Shown piece by piece: positions 1-11,692 of a DNA stretch of 64,000 nucleotides. Source of the DNA: Podocnemis expansa (lineage: Eukaryota > Chordata > Testudines > Podocnemididae); assembly GCA_007922195.1 (NCBI GenBank), contig ML681990.1:40313557-40377556 (forward strand), read 5' to 3'. The notes beneath the pieces were generated by a model. That model was not told where the DNA came from. It searched no databases and saw only the letters and a list, made by a program, of their open reading frames with translations. Made by a program: the position numbers and the translations under genes. The first letter of the stretch is position 1. Each line of letters starts with the position of its first letter.

Positions 1-2077
1 GTTCCATTCAAAACAGAAAGATGATGCAGTGGAGGCAAAATTGCACACCGTCCAAAATCTGTGTGTCCACACTGCCCCGGCATCCTCTGCACCTTCCATA
101 GTCCAAGATGCCTCTGAAAAAGCTGCAGGAAAAGAGAGGCAAACCCAAAAGGAGTTGCCTGTTAAGTACCAAGTGACACAGAGAAATTACGAATCTTTCC
201 CTACAAGGGCCGAGGGGGTCAGAGATCCATCTCTGAAGAAATCTTCCCCAGATGCTTTTAAAACAAGTAACTCCAAAACCATTCAGAGAAACTTTGCTGA
301 CTCTGCCATTCCCCCTCAAACACTTGGAACAACGAAAGTGCAGACAGCTGGATTTAAGGTGGAGTCTAACGATGGCAAAGATTTACCAGAACAATTTGCC
401 AAAGATGACATTGCCCCTACTGGTACTTCTCGAGAGAGGGACATGAAGAAGCAGAAAGTTATGGACTCAAAGAATGAAATTTCTTTGCCCAAAAGGCCCA
501 TACAACCATCTGTAGAGCTGAATACTAAAAGTGAAAAATCAATTGTGTGTTCCTCTGTGCAGAAGGACAACTCCAAAGATTCGAGAAAGAAAGATCAAAA
601 ACAGTCCAGCACTATACAGCTTCAGACTACTGAGAGAGAGCCACCCAACCTGATTACTATGCAGCAATATAAAGCTTCAGGTTCCCCTTCTGTGAAAGAG
701 ACTGTAAACAGGAACTGTGTAATAGATGCTCATGTGCATTTGGGTGTTCAAGAGCAAGTCAAAGCTGCCTTAGCAAATGTAGAAAGCACTAATAATAAAT
801 CTAGGCAAGTAAATGAACCTTGTTCCTCTAAATCTAAACACACTGATAAAGTCACATTTGCACAAAAACAATATACTGCAAACATAAAAGAAACAGTCAT
901 TCTGCCCTTGGCTGGCTGCCGGAAAGATGGGAAACATGCCAATAAAAATGTGCAGGATTCTCTGTCCTTAGTTTCAGTTTCTCAGCAAGAACTCAACAAT
1001 GAGCACATTCAGGTAGAAAAGCCTCTTGGATTGGAACGAAGTTCAACACCTTCAATCCGGATCAACAGCAGTACTCCTGACACCAAACTTAAGTCGTCTT
1101 GCAACGGGCATGCATCAGCAGGCCCAGGAAACGCCAAGAATTTTCTAAAACAGGAAATAGCAGGCTTCAGTGAAATTGCTGATCAAAAGCAACTCCATGT
1201 AAGTGAAAAGCAAAACATGCCTCCAAAGTTGTCCACTGTGAAAGACTGTCTCTTGTTGAGCAAACAGGCAGACAAGGGCCCAAGTAATCAGGCCATCGTT
1301 GCAGACAAAAAACCTGAAGGAAAGAAATGCACTGAAGCACTTTATGGTCAGAGTGACTGTGGGAAATTGGAGCCTAGCCTTTCTCTTTCAAACTGTGATG
1401 CCAAGGGAAAAGGAGCAGAAAAGGCAGCCATAGTTAGCAAAGGTTCTCCAGATTCAAAAGGGAAGGGACAGGTTAATCAAAAACAGGTAATGGATGTGAA
1501 CAAGCAGATTACAGCAAAGCTTTTGTCATCTGCCACTGTGCAGAGTTCATGTCGTTCAGCTGTAACTCCATCAAAGCAGCTGAATTATCCACCTAATTTC
1601 CCTGAATGTAGGCAAGAAGCATCTGGTTTGTCTTCAGCAAACAATGATGTGTCTTCAACAAATGGTAAAGCAGGCTTGCGAGAGCTGCCGATTGCCAGCA
1701 GCAAGGAACTGAAAAAGCAAACCATCTCTTCTACAGCGGATGGTAAAAGAGAAATCACTAAGAGCATTTCACTATTGACCTTGCATAGTTCTGCTGTCCC
1801 AGTAGAAGCTCTTCATCCTGTGTCAAACCTTGGGAGTAAACCTGGAAATCAAGAAAAGCCTCTTTCCACTAACACCACTGTGGATGTCTGTGTGAAGGTA
1901 AAAGATCCCATACAAACTCAGCCTCCTGCTGCAAAGAAACAGAATGTAGGGAAAGATTTACCCAGGTTGGTAACCATCCCTGACCGTCCCAATGCACTTT
2001 CTGCTGATAAAGACTCAGTGCGGCAGAGGCGAGGAAAGGATGCTTCACGGAGCAGTCCTCACAAAAAGTCCTCTTAA
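1..2077 (+). CDS. MAST4: MAST4 C-terminal coding exon (partial, open at left edge)
   Basis: The frame is open from base 2 and ends at TAA 2075-2077, giving about 691 codons in one uninterrupted block, so this is the 3' part of a very large last exon whose start lies outside the window. The protein is hydrophilic, rich in Ser, Lys, Thr and Gln, with no membrane segment or folded domain visible. It ends in a basic stretch (RQRRGKDASRSSPHKKSS), like the long disordered tail of microtubule-associated serine/threonine kinase 4. Known MAST4 order is DUF1908, kinase, AGC tail and PDZ, all encoded upstream and not seen here. Identification rests on tail character and on synteny: CD180 follows downstream on the opposite strand, as in human 5q12. 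The exon shows no frameshift or internal stop, so it looks functional. The first residue visible is arbitrary; the GTG at 29 is not a start. Confidence 0.85.
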   Translation, partial: FHSKQKDDAVEAKLHTVQNLCVHTAPASSAPSIVQDASEKAAGKERQTQKELPVKYQVTQRNYESFPTRAEGVRDPSLKKSSPDAFKTSNSKTIQRNFADSAIPPQTLGTTKVQTAGFKVESNDGKDLPEQFAKDDIAPTGTSRERDMKKQKVMDSKNEISLPKRPIQPSVELNTKSEKSIVCSSVQKDNSKDSRKKDQKQSSTIQLQTTEREPPNLITMQQYKASGSPSVKETVNRNCVIDAHVHLGVQEQVKAALANVESTNNKSRQVNEPCSSKSKHTDKVTFAQKQYTANIKETVILPLAGCRKDGKHANKNVQDSLSLVSVSQQELNNEHIQVEKPLGLERSSTPSIRINSSTPDTKLKSSCNGHASAGPGNAKNFLKQEIAGFSEIADQKQLHVSEKQNMPPKLSTVKDCLLLSKQADKGPSNQAIVADKKPEGKKCTEALYGQSDCGKLEPSLSLSNCDAKGKGAEKAAIVSKGSPDSKGKGQVNQKQVMDVNKQITAKLLSSATVQSSCRSAVTPSKQLNYPPNFPECRQEASGLSSANNDVSSTNGKAGLRELPIASSKELKKQTISSTADGKREITKSISLLTLHSSAVPVEALHPVSNLGSKPGNQEKPLSTNTTVDVCVKVKDPIQTQPPAAKKQNVGKDLPRLVTIPDRPNALSADKDSVRQRRGKDASRSSPHKKSS

Positions 2078-4368
2078 TGACAGTAATTGGACAGCTAGGA
2101 CTTGAAGACTTTAGCTGAAAATTGTTGATGTCTTGACTACCTTTTGAAACCAGCACTGTGTGGTGTCTTCATGTGACAAAACTTTCCTGCTGCTTCAGCA
2201 GGAGGCAGGGTGTACAAAGAGAGGACCTTTTTCAAAATGCCTTCCCAAATGTAACCGGTAAAACTGTTACCATAGAGTATTTGTACAAAAGTACCTTTAC
2301 AGTTGAGAGTTGTTGAGAAAAAGATTTTCTCTGTAAATATCTCATGAAGTGTTTGGTTTTGAATGTAGCACATATATATAAACATTGCTGCTGATTGCAT
2401 TGTTTACTATTACCTTTTTTAAAGATAGCTGCTTTGCCATTTATATGCCATAATCAAATATGAAGCAGAATTACTGAACTCAGACTGAGGATAAAACACA
2501 AAAATTTTGGTCTGATTTAAAGGGAAAGAAAATAAGCCACATTTTTACTTGTTAAAAATTCTACATAGTGCTAAACAATTAAAAAAGATATGGTGGCTTA
2601 TTGTACGTTTTTATGTGTATTTTTAATAACCATAGATTTTGATAGTACTGTATCTGGCTTAACTGCTTCACCAGATCTAATGCAAGAGCTAACCACATCT
2701 CTCTTGCGCGCAGTCCACCTCTCATTTAGAATAGGCATCATTAGTTACAGTGACAGGAGAAGCCTCAGTTATTGCTATAGCCAGTTGAGTAGCGTTATCT
2801 GGTGAAACAGATGTTCTCATCTTGTCTTTAGGGAAGCTGTCTGGGACCTTCACCTCAGACAAGGCTGAGACTAAAAAGCATGAGTGCTTAGTTTCTGCTG
2901 CAATCCTGTCTTGGTTCCCTTTTTAGCTCTTTTAAATGCAGGACTTTATAGACTGAAACACAAGTAGAAACAAATGACTTAAGTACTATTCCCATTGCTA
3001 TTTTTTAATGAATTTAAAGAATATCAGTTATCATGGTATGTAGGTTTGAGTAACTAGCTTCACGCAATTTAGTTTTTTCTCTTTTATGGCAAGTGTGGTA
3101 AAAAGGAAAAAGTGGCATCAGTATCATATCTTCAAAAAAGATCAGGACATCTGATACATTTTAATACATAGCTGGGGCCTTATGTTGTAGATTAAACTTG
3201 CTGTTTTTAGCAAGTGATCCCTGGGTTTCACATTCATTTCTAAATGCATTAAGTAGCTCCAGGCATTTCATAACATGATCTCTTTATTTGTATGCAAAAA
3301 AGAGTAAATATTGTAATTAAAAAAGCGGCATTTTTGTAACAAAGGGACCTGTTGGAGCTATTTGGTGCTAGAATGTGATTGTCCTTATTACTTTTTGGTA
3401 AGCCTTATTTAAATTTTGTATACTGTGGAACATGTTGAATTTGTCTGATCATTTTAGTGTGGAGGTATTTGGTTTGTTTTGAAGGACAAAAGGTGAAGTT
3501 TGAAACATGTACAGGAGCACTACAGAAATATCCACAGATAAATATTTTTAAATTATTGGCATCAATAAAATGGTATTTTGCTTATTTGTGTTACAAATAT
3601 CCTCATAAGAACCAATGCGCTATCAGTTTCTTGTGGAATTTCTTTCTGTATTTAGAGCTATAAAACTTTTACTCAAAGCACAGTGTAATTTCGTAGGAGA
3701 TTTGTAAGGCACTACCAATATGCTAAATTTTCCCCACTGCTTAGGAGGGTTTGGAGTCATTTCAGTGAATCTGTGATTAAAAGATAACCTTGCCAGCAAG
3801 TCATCCTAATTTTTGACGTGGCGCTATTACATTCATTTCCACTTTACGCGCTCACAGGATACAACAGTTGGGGAAAACATGTTTTAACTGTTTTGAAGAG
3901 AAAAAGATCTCTATATTTACAGTATATATCTGTACTTTGGCAGTTGTTATAACCAAACAGTAATGCACTTAGGTATCCTGACATTTCTGACTGGGGGGTA
4001 TTTCCTGCTTTAGTCTTTTACATTTTTAAACTGTCCTTTTGTTTCCTTTAAAACACATCTAGCTATTTGTTTACAAATGTATCTTTTATGTATATTTTGT
4101 ATAGTGCATTATCACTTCTGCCAAATAAGGGTGGTTGGGTTTTGTTTTTTGTTTTAGGGCTTTCTTTTGCATTTTGGAAGAGTAACAGTGCTTAAGCTTG
4201 TGTTCATGTAGTGCCTGTTTGATAGTGTTTACAGTGAGCTGTTAGAGATCCTCTTACTGGTGTACTAGATGGTCTATCTTTGTGTGATTGTAGATTATGA
4301 TGTGCTCCCTTGTAGACTTCCTGCTGTAGATTTATCAGCTTACAAATCCAGTGTGTTAGGGTCTGTGC

Positions 4369-4374
4369 AATAAA
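4369..4374 (+). promoter_or_regulatory. Poly(A) signal AATAAA, MAST4 candidate
   Basis: AATAAA followed within 10-25 bases by a GT/T-rich stretch (gtgtttgctgtcttattttc), a typical downstream element. One of two strong candidates for the distal MAST4 3' end. Confidence 0.5.
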
Positions 4375-4472
4375 GTGTTTGCTGTCTTATTTTCTTTAAG
4401 AAAATCCATATGGATGTCATAATTGTTGTATATTGAACAAATATTTATACTTATGCAGTTGCATAATACTGA

Positions 4473-4478
4473 AATAAA
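4473..4478 (+). promoter_or_regulatory. Poly(A) signal AATAAA, distal MAST4 candidate
   Basis: AATAAA about 100 bases after the previous hexamer and followed by T-rich DNA. It is the last hexamer before repeat-type sequence begins, so it is the best candidate for the longest transcript end. Confidence 0.5.
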
Positions 4479-4500
4479 ATTGAGCATGAAAAGATAAGTT

Positions 4501-5090
4501 TCTTTAGTTCCTTTTTCACTGTCACTAAACACAATTCATTTGTATGTGGTTCAGTGAATCATGCTCTAATTTATTATGTTCCAGTATGATCTAAGTGTGT
4601 ATCTGTGTTTTTTGGCTTTTCTTATTGCTAAGCCAATTTAGTAACTTTTAGGAACAAAGTATTTTATGTGGGGTAGTTTATCTGGCCGTTCTCCTGAGCT
4701 CTGCCATGGAGAATGCTGTATAAAAAGGGGATGGTTAGGTAATCATTCTGCCTCAGTTTTCTCATCTGTAAAGTGGATATATGATGCCAGACGTGCCAAC
4801 TCTTGCAAATTAACCACAAGAGACACCATCTTTAAGTAAAATTAGATCTAACCTGTGATGTCATGATAGAATTTTCAATGTCTTTTTTTTTCACCTGCTC
4901 TCTGATAGTCACAGGCCATTAGAGTTCCCACTGTAAGTCCACCCCAGACACCTAGGAATGAAAGCAGGAGCCTTTCCTTACATGATGAACTACCAGCAGA
5001 AACCCCAGCCACTGTGATGAAAAGCTCCCATTGACAGTGTGCAATGGGCATTTGGGGGTTCCTTTGTTGTCGCTGTGCACTGAGCACCCA
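4501..5090. other. Intergenic DNA with a short MIR-type SINE fragment
   Basis: About 4745-4785 reads cctcagttttctcatctgta followed by aagtgg, the conserved 3' region of MIR/tRNA-type SINEs. Nothing else recognisable; the ORF at 4875-5087 (-) has no family features. Confidence 0.4.
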
Positions 5091-5094
5091 GGGG

Positions 5095-5265
5095 CTCCAT
5101 TTGCTGTTGGCTCTGTAAATTGGAGTCCTTAAGCCATAATTTGAGGACCTCAGTAACTCAGCTAGAGGTCTATTGCAAGATTGGGTGGTTCAAGTTCTGT
5201 GGCCCACCATGTGTAGGAAGTCAGACTAGATGATCACAATGGTCCTGTCTGATCCTAAAGTCAAT
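5095..5265 (+). repeat. Retroelement 3'-end fragment (same family as 34440-34905)
   Basis: The block 'tttgaggacctcagtaact' ... 'tcagactagatgatcacaat' ... 'tctgatcctaaagtc' aligns by eye with 34750-34900. The closing text resembles CR1/L2-type LINE 3' ends (agactagatgatc, then a pyrimidine-rich stretch). Orientation forward. Confidence 0.5.
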
Positions 5266-5296
5266 GGGAGACTGGTCAAATTGGAAGAATCTTATG

Positions 5297-5415
5297 GAAC
5301 ATAGGAATGAATTACCATACTGGATCCAGATCCAAGGCCTTTATAGTGTCCTGTCTCTCACAGAGGCTGGAAACAGATGCTTCAGTTCAGGTATAAGAAT
5401 CCCCCACTTTGTGCA
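5297..5415 (-). repeat. CR1-type LINE 3'-end fragment
   Basis: Begins gaacataggaatga and continues like the left end of the CR1 copy at 18055-18140 (aggaatg ... tactggatc, ttcag), so it is a short 3' piece of that subfamily in reverse orientation, abutting a second CR1 at 5418. Confidence 0.5.
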
Positions 5416-5417
5416 TA

Positions 5418-7660
5418 GAATCATCGGACTGGAAGAGATATTGAGAGATCTCTTAGTCCAGTCCCCTTCCCTCAAGGCAACACTAAATATTACCTATACC
5501 ATCCCTGAAAGGCGTGTGTCCAACCTGCTCTTAAAAATCTCCAGTGATAAAGATTCCACAACCTGCGTAGGTAATTGATTCCAGTGTTTAGCTACCCTGA
5601 CAATGAGGATATTTTTTGTAATGTCCGACCTAAACTGCCCTTGCTGGAATTTATGCCCATTTCCTCTTGTCCATCCTCAGAGGTTAACAAGAACAAGTTT
5701 TCTCCCTCCTGCTTGCAATAACCTTTTATGTATTTAAATATTACCATGTCACTCCTCAGTCTTATCTTTTTCAAATTAAACTCAATATTTTCAGTCTTCC
5801 CTCAGAGGCCATGTTTTCTAGACCTTTAATCGTTTTGTTGCTCTTCTCTGGACTTTCTCAAGTTTGTCCACTTCTTTTCAGAAATGTAGCACCCAGAACT
5901 GGACACAATAGTCCAATACAGGCTTAATCAGCATAGCTTAGAGCAGAAGAATTATGACTTGCTTACAAAAGTCCTGTTAATACATCTCAAAATTATGGGG
6001 GAGGAATTGTTTGGAATTTGGGGATAAAGCTTTGGGGATTTTTGTTTGTTTGTTTGTTTGTTACTACAGCATCACACTGACTCATATTTAGCTTCTGATC
6101 CACAATGACCTCCAGATCAATTTCTGCAGTGCTCCTTTCTAGGCAATCATTTCCCATTTTGTATGTATGTGACTTGTTCCTTCTTCAGAGGCCTATTTTG
6201 CATTTGTTATCATTAAATTTTATCCTATTTCTTTCAAATCATTTATCTAGTTTGTCCAGATCATTTAAAATTCTAATTGTATCCTCCAAAGCACCTGCAA
6301 CCCCTCCCAGCTTGGTATCATCTACAAACTTTGTAAGTGTATTCTCTTGTGCCAGAGGTTCCAAACCTTTTTGGCTCAAGGGCCACAGGTACAATTTTTC
6401 TACTGTGAAGGACCATCAGTCTCCCCCAGCAGTAACCTCCACCTCCCGCCAAACAGAAGGAGGCTCTTCTATCCTCCTGGCTGAAGCAGGGAAACTGTAC
6501 ACATTCTGTAGGCCCATGCACTCCACCTAGATGCCCAGCGAGTAGCTCCCTTCTGCAGCCAGGAAGATAGAAGATCAATGCTCCTCTTCCTCTGGCTCGA
6601 GCAGGGACCCAAGCCACCTAAGCAGCCAGATACAGTGCTTTGCTTTGCTTCATGCTACATCTAGGAAGGAAGCACTGATTTCCCATTCCCTTGGCTGCAG
6701 CAAGGGAGCTTACACTGGTCTTTTAGGCTGACAGCAGTGCACTCTGCCTGGCTCCCAGACCACAGATTGAGAACTAACTGGTCTATATTATTATCTAGAT
6801 CATTGATGAAAATATTGAACAGAACCTGACCCAGAATGGATCCCTTGGGGATGTCGATTGATATACCCTTCCAACTTGACCATGAATCAGTAATAACCAC
6901 TCTCTTGGAATGATTTTCCAAACAGTTGTGTTATTCACCTTATAGTAGCTCCATCTAGTTTGTATTTCCCTAGTTTGTTTATGAGAAGGTCATGTAAGAC
7001 CAATATCAAAAACCTTACTAAAGTCAAGACAACACATCTACTATTTCCCCACACCCATGTACAAGGCTTGTTACCCTGTTAAAGAAAGCTGTAAGGTTGG
7101 TTTGACATAATTTGTTCTTGACAAATCTTTACTGACTGTTACTTGTGAGCTTATTATCTTCTAGATGTCTGCAAATTTATTGCTTGATTGTTTTGTCCAT
7201 TATCTTTCTGGTAGTGAAGTTAAGATCACTCATCTGTAATTCCCTGTGTAGTTCTTATCCCCCTTTTTATAAAATTTACCCTTTTCAAGTCTTTTGGAAT
7301 CTCTCACATCTTCCCTGACTCTTTGAAGATAATCATTAATGGTTCAAATATCTCCTCAAAGAGGTCCTTGACTATCCTAGAATGTATTTTAACAGGCTGT
7401 AGTGACTTGAATACCTCTACCTTGTCTAAGTAATTTTAAACTTGTTCTTTCCCTATTCTGGACTCTGATCCTGCCTCATTTTCATTGGCATTCAAATTAA
7501 ATGTCCAATTACTATTAACCTTTTTGATGAAAACTGAAACAAAAAGTCATTTAGCACTGCTGCCATTTCCACATTTTCTGTTATTGTTTTCCTGTCCTCA
7601 TTGAGTAAGGGAGGCCTGCCGTGACCGTGATCATCTTTTTGCTTGTAATGTGTTGTTAAT
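5418..7660 (-). mobile_element. CR1 LINE, reverse, split by a hAT-like insertion
   Basis: The left edge (agaatcatcggactggaag) is the reverse complement of a CR1 3' end. The following text (cccagaactggacacaatag; gatcattgatgaaaatattg; ccttggggatgtcg) is the standard antisense of a CR1 reverse-transcriptase gene. Short minus-strand coding relics include a piece around 6780-6920 reading [18 protein letters not shown], an RT motif. Many stops and frameshifts make it dead. Sequence 6353-6780 interrupts it; the CR1 text resumes at 6782. Confidence 0.8.
6353..6780. mobile_element. hAT-like MITE inserted in a CR1
   Basis: Starts CAGAGGTTCCAAACCTTTTT and ends GATTGAGAACTAACTG. The outer bases form a CAG...CTG inverted terminal repeat of the hAT type (cagwggttcycaaac / gaaccactg style). 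CR1 text flanks both sides, proving insertion. The 8-bp duplication is no longer clear. Confidence 0.6.
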
Positions 7661-7669
7661 CTTTGTCAC

Positions 7670-8745
7670 AGTATTCTAAGCACAGCCTCACAAATGCTGA
7701 ATAGAGGGGAATAATCACTTCGCTTGATCTATTGCCAACGCTTCTGCTAATGCAGCCCAATATGCCATTAGTCTTTTGGCAGTATGGACACATGGTTGAC
7801 TTCTGTCCAGCTTCTTGTCCACCGTAGCCCCCCGGTCCCTTCCTGATAGTCAGTCAGTCCCCAGCCTGTAGCACTACATGGGATTCTTCCACCCAAAGTG
7901 CAAGACTCTGCACTTTTCCTTGATGAACCTCATCAGATTTCTTTTGGCCCAGCCCTACAACTTATCTAAGTCACTCTGTATCCTATCCTCCAGCATGTCT
8001 GCAATCAGCCATTGCCTCCAGCTTAGTGTCATCTGCAAACTTGATGAGTGTGTAATTCATTCCATCCTCCAGATCATTAATGAAGATGTTGAACAAAACC
8101 AGCCTCAACACTAACCCGAGATGCTCTACTTTTTATCAGCAGCCAGCTACAGCTGTTCATCACTACTCACTGACCCTGACAATCTAGCCAGCTTTCTATC
8201 CACTTTATAATCCATTCATCTGACCTATAATTCTCTAATTTGCTGGCAAGAATGTTGTGGGAGACTGTCAAAAGCTTTGCTAAACAAAGGCGTACTGTTG
8301 ACTCATATCCAGATGTGGCCTCGCCATTGCTGAATAGAGGGGAATAATCACTTCCCTCAATCTGCTGGCAATACTTATGTAGCCCAATATGCTGTTAGCA
8401 TTCCCTGAAACAAAGGCACACTGTTGACTCATATCCAGCTTCTTTTCAACTGTAACCCCCACATCCTTTTTCTGCAGAACTGCTGCTTTGCTAAAGTCAA
8501 CATATATCATATCCACCATAGAGCCAGCCATCTCATTACAGAAAGCACTCAGGTTGGTGAGGCATGATTTGCCCTTGGTGTATCCATGCTGACTGTTCCT
8601 GATCACCTTCCTCTCTTCCAAATGCATTAAAATGGGACTCTTGATGTCCTTCTCCATGATTTTTTCAGAGACTGAGGTGAAGGTGACTGGGCTGTCATTC
8701 ACAAGATCCTCTTTCATCACATTTCTGAAGATGGGCATTATATTT
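7670..8745 (-). mobile_element. Second CR1 LINE relic, reverse, with internal duplication
   Basis: Antisense RT coding relic. The minus-strand peptide at 8738-8280 includes HLEERKVIRNSQHGYTKGKS and MVDMIYVDFSKA, both CR1 RT landmarks. 'gctgaatagaggggaataatc' occurs at about 7696 and again at 8330, and 'gttgactcatatccagctt' type text is also repeated, so two CR1 fragments or a tandem duplication are joined here. No intact ORF. Confidence 0.75.
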
Positions 8746-9415
8746 ATCTTATTCTAATCATCCAAGATCTCTACCAGTCATCACGAGTTTTCAAAGATAA
8801 ATTAGCTTCTATGCACCACTGTTCTCCAGCATCAAATGGACACAGTGTTTTCATAACAGGTACTTAGCCCCATATGGAAATGAAAGATAATAAATTAGCT
8901 AATAAATTATACAGATTTCACATGTGAAGCTGCAGAGGATTTGGAAGCAATTAAATCAGTACATAACCAGTCCTCAATGCCCAAGAAGACAGTACATTTT
9001 AACAGATGCATAACAGGACTTATTCCTGGCTGTGGAGAGGTTTGCACTGATAGGCTCAACAGAGGTGTATTTAAGGGGGATTTGAATAAAGGGAGGCTGG
9101 CAGGTAACACAATGGTGTAGAACTGAAGTTAAAAGTAGTAATCTAAACGACAGCATAAAGATGACTAGAGAAGACTGCAGGGACAGCAAGGCGGGAGGCT
9201 CTGGTAGGGTGAGGGAGGAATAGGAGAAAAGGGCAGAGATGCAGGTAGGAAGGATGTGTAATACTGGGACTTGACGGTGCAGGCATGAAGCCTGTCCTTT
9301 ATGCAGAAGACAAGAGGAAGCTAGTGGAGGGATTCAGATTGTGGAGTATCATGGTCTGAGTGGCCATCACTTAATCAGAAATGTTAATGGTATGACTTGG
9401 CTTAAAAGAGAAATT
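8746..9415. other. Unassigned intergenic DNA
   Basis: Mixed-composition sequence, partly GA-rich (9180-9330). No coding or repeat family recognised. Confidence 0.3.
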
Positions 9416-10868
9416 TTTAGTGAGTTTAAACACAAAAAGGAAGCTTACAAGAAGTAGAAATTTGGTCAGGTAACTAGGGTGGAGTGTAAAAAAAACACTT
9501 CTTGTGCATGCAGTAGTGAAATCAGTAAGGCCAAAGAATAATTGGAGTTATAGGTAGAAATGACTTGAAGGGTAACAAGAAGAGTTTCTGTACTTATGTC
9601 AGCATCCATGAAATGATCATGAAAAGTTTGGGCCCCTTACTGAATGGGGGAAATGTTGGGGTGGGGGGACCTGAAGTATTCGATGCTTTTTTTTGCCTCT
9701 GTCTTCACAAACAAGGTCAGCTTCCAGACTACTGCACTGGGCAGCACAATATGAGGAGGAGATGAGTAGGCCTAGGTGATGAAACAGGTTCAAGATTTAG
9801 AAAACTAGACATGCACAAATCCATGGGCCCAGACACAATGTTTCTGAGGCTGCTGAGGGAGTTTGCTGATATGATTACAGAGTTACTGGCTGTTATCTTA
9901 GAAAACTTGTGGCAAGCGAGGTTGAAGTGGTCCTGGATGAATGGAAAAGGGCAAATACAGGGCCCATCTTCAAAAAAAAAAAAATGGAAGGAGGATCCAG
10001 GGAATCACAGACCAGTCAGCCTCACCTCAGTCCCTGGAAAAACCGTGGAGCGGGTCCTCAAGTAGCCATTTTGAGGCACTTAGAAGAGAGGAAGGTGATA
10101 GCAGCAATCAACATGGATTCACTAAGAGCAAGTCGTGCATGATAAATATGATGATGATCTGAGATGAGATGACTGGTTCTGTGTATGAACATAAAGCAGT
10201 AGACACGGTGACTTTAGCAAAGCAACAGTTCTGCAGAAAATGACTTGGGTATTACTGTGGAGAGGAAGCTGGATATGAGTCAATAGTATGCCTTTGTTGC
10301 TGGGAACAATAATGGCATATTGGGATGCCTAAGTAGGAGCCTTGCCAGCAGATCATGGGAAGTGATTATTTCCTTCTATTCAGCTCTGTTGAGGCCACAT
10401 CTGGAATACTGTGTCCAATTTTGGGCCCCCCACTACAGAAAGGATGTGGCCTGCTTGGAGTGTGTCCCGCTGAGGGTAGTGAAAATGATTAGGGGGCTGA
10501 GGCACAAGACTTACGTGGAGAAGAGGGAGCTAAGTTTATTTATTCTACAGAAGAGAAGAAAGAGGGGAAATTTGATAGCTGCCTACAACTGTCTGAAGGG
10601 GGGGCATCCACAAAGGATGTTGTTACATTGTTTTCAGTGGTAACAGGTTCAATATTAGAAACTTTTTTTTTCAGTAGGAGGGTGGCAAAGCATTGGAATG
10701 GTTTACCTGAGAAGGTGGTGGAATCTCCATCCTTAGAGAATTTTTAAACTTGGCTTTTTAAAGCCCTGGCTGGGATGATTTAGTTGGCATTGGTCTTGCT
10801 TTGAGCAGGGGGCTCAACTAGATGACTTTCTAAGATCACGTCCAACCCTAATCATCTATGATTCTATA
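9416..10868 (+). mobile_element. CR1 LINE 3' half, forward
   Basis: Forward RT gene relic. Recognisable pieces are NHRPVSLTSVPGKTVERVLK (about 9996-10065), HLEERKVI (about 10075) and RPHLEYCVQFWAPHYRKDV near 10390-10450. The 3' end closes with ggctcaactagatgactttc and then atctatgattctata, the short tandem tail of CR1 elements. Several frameshifts; not functional. Fragments of the same family at 5418-8745 lie in the opposite orientation. Confidence 0.85.
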
Positions 10869-10974
10869 GAGACCCTTTTTAAAAACAGTTTATTTCTAAG
10901 TTAATCACTTTCAAAATTTTCCTCCATCTTGCCATAGACACCTCCAGTCTTAAGAGCAGCAGCCTTTTCATAGT
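10869..10974. other. Short spacer between CR1 and MITE
   Basis: AT-rich, nothing recognised. Confidence 0.3.
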
Positions 10975-11343
10975 AATGTTCCCTGTAAGCTGCGCGACTG
11001 CATGGCCGTGCAGCCCCCCCCCCCCCCGCCACTGTCCCGCTCAGGGGACGTTGCCAGCCACGCACAGCTGGCAGGCAGGGTCCCTACGCAGCTGGAAGAC
11101 TCTGTCTTTCAGCTGGCTAAGAGATCCTCTGGAGCTGGGAGTTTTTAAAACTCCCACCCAGAGGTTCCCTGACAGAGCATGCTCAGAATGTCTTAGCATG
11201 CTCCATCAGTGCTTCTCCAGCTGGAGGAGCCATGGCTTGGCTGTGCCACTCCAGCGGCTGGGTAAGAGTGTGGGGGGGGGGGCAGCCCACACAGCAAGAA
11301 ATGTGAGCTGCTCAGCTGCCTCAGGGCCTTAGAGGGAACATTG
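10975..11343. mobile_element. MITE with AATGTTCCCT termini
   Basis: Left end AATGTTCCCTGTAAG; the right end, read on the other strand, is CAATGTTCCCTCTAAG, so about 15 bp of terminal inverted repeat. The interior is GC-rich with a C run and a G run (11015-11028, 11272-11282) and the palindrome GGGAGTTTTTAAAACTCCC at 11137-11155. No transposase. The central ~200 bp match 15660-15860 in an element with different termini. Confidence 0.7.
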
Positions 11344-11568
11344 AGAACCAACAATAAGGAAGGAAGAACTTCGCTCTGAGCATGGCTCTTCAGTGTGGAG
11401 TAAAGGTAAGTGCTCTTTTAAATTTAACAATTTATTACTTAATCTCTTGAAACATAACTTCTTAGTTAAAATCAGTTTGGGTTCTTTCTTCACAAAAATA
11501 TTAATGTTTAAACTTTATGTTGCAAGTCACTAGAAGTTTTGAACTGTGTGGTAATTTTGTTTACATCA
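11344..11568. other. Unassigned intergenic DNA
   Basis: AT-rich, nothing recognised. Confidence 0.3.
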
Positions 11569-11569
11569 G

Positions 11570-11692
11570 AGGGTTGGGAGCCAGGATGTTTGAGAGTTCA
11601 AATCCATCAGCCATCATTCATCTCAGGCAATTCCATTCATCTCTGTGTATGTCAGCTCTCCCGCTGTATTTAAAAAAAAAAAAAAAAAGAGA
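11570..11692 (+). repeat. tRNA-derived SINE relic
   Basis: gggttgggagccaggatg ... gagttcaaatcc (11593-11604, a Pol III box B match) ... ttccattcatctctgtgtatg ... ctgtatttaaaa, ending in an A run (about 11671-11687). The layout follows the reptile tRNA/MIR-type SINE: box B, 'caagtcacttc' region, 'cctcagtt' region, A tail. Degenerate. Confidence 0.55.

Larger units (their letters stand above)
2078..4500 (+). other. MAST4: MAST4 3' untranslated region
   Basis: AT-rich, repeat-poor DNA directly after the MAST4 stop. It has no long ORF and no recognisable transposon, in contrast to the repeat-dense DNA after 5 kb. Poly(A) hexamers occur at 3564-3569, 4369-4374 and 4473-4478, so alternative 3' ends are likely. 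The lack of insertions over 2.4 kb is consistent with a transcribed, selected UTR (inference). Confidence 0.7.

Noticed and set aside
6105..6530. 141-codon + strand ORF
   Set aside because: Antisense to the CR1 and running into the hAT insertion; no domain and no splice context.
11570..11692. Possible tRNA gene
   Set aside because: A box B match alone; no cloverleaf, and A-tailed like a SINE.
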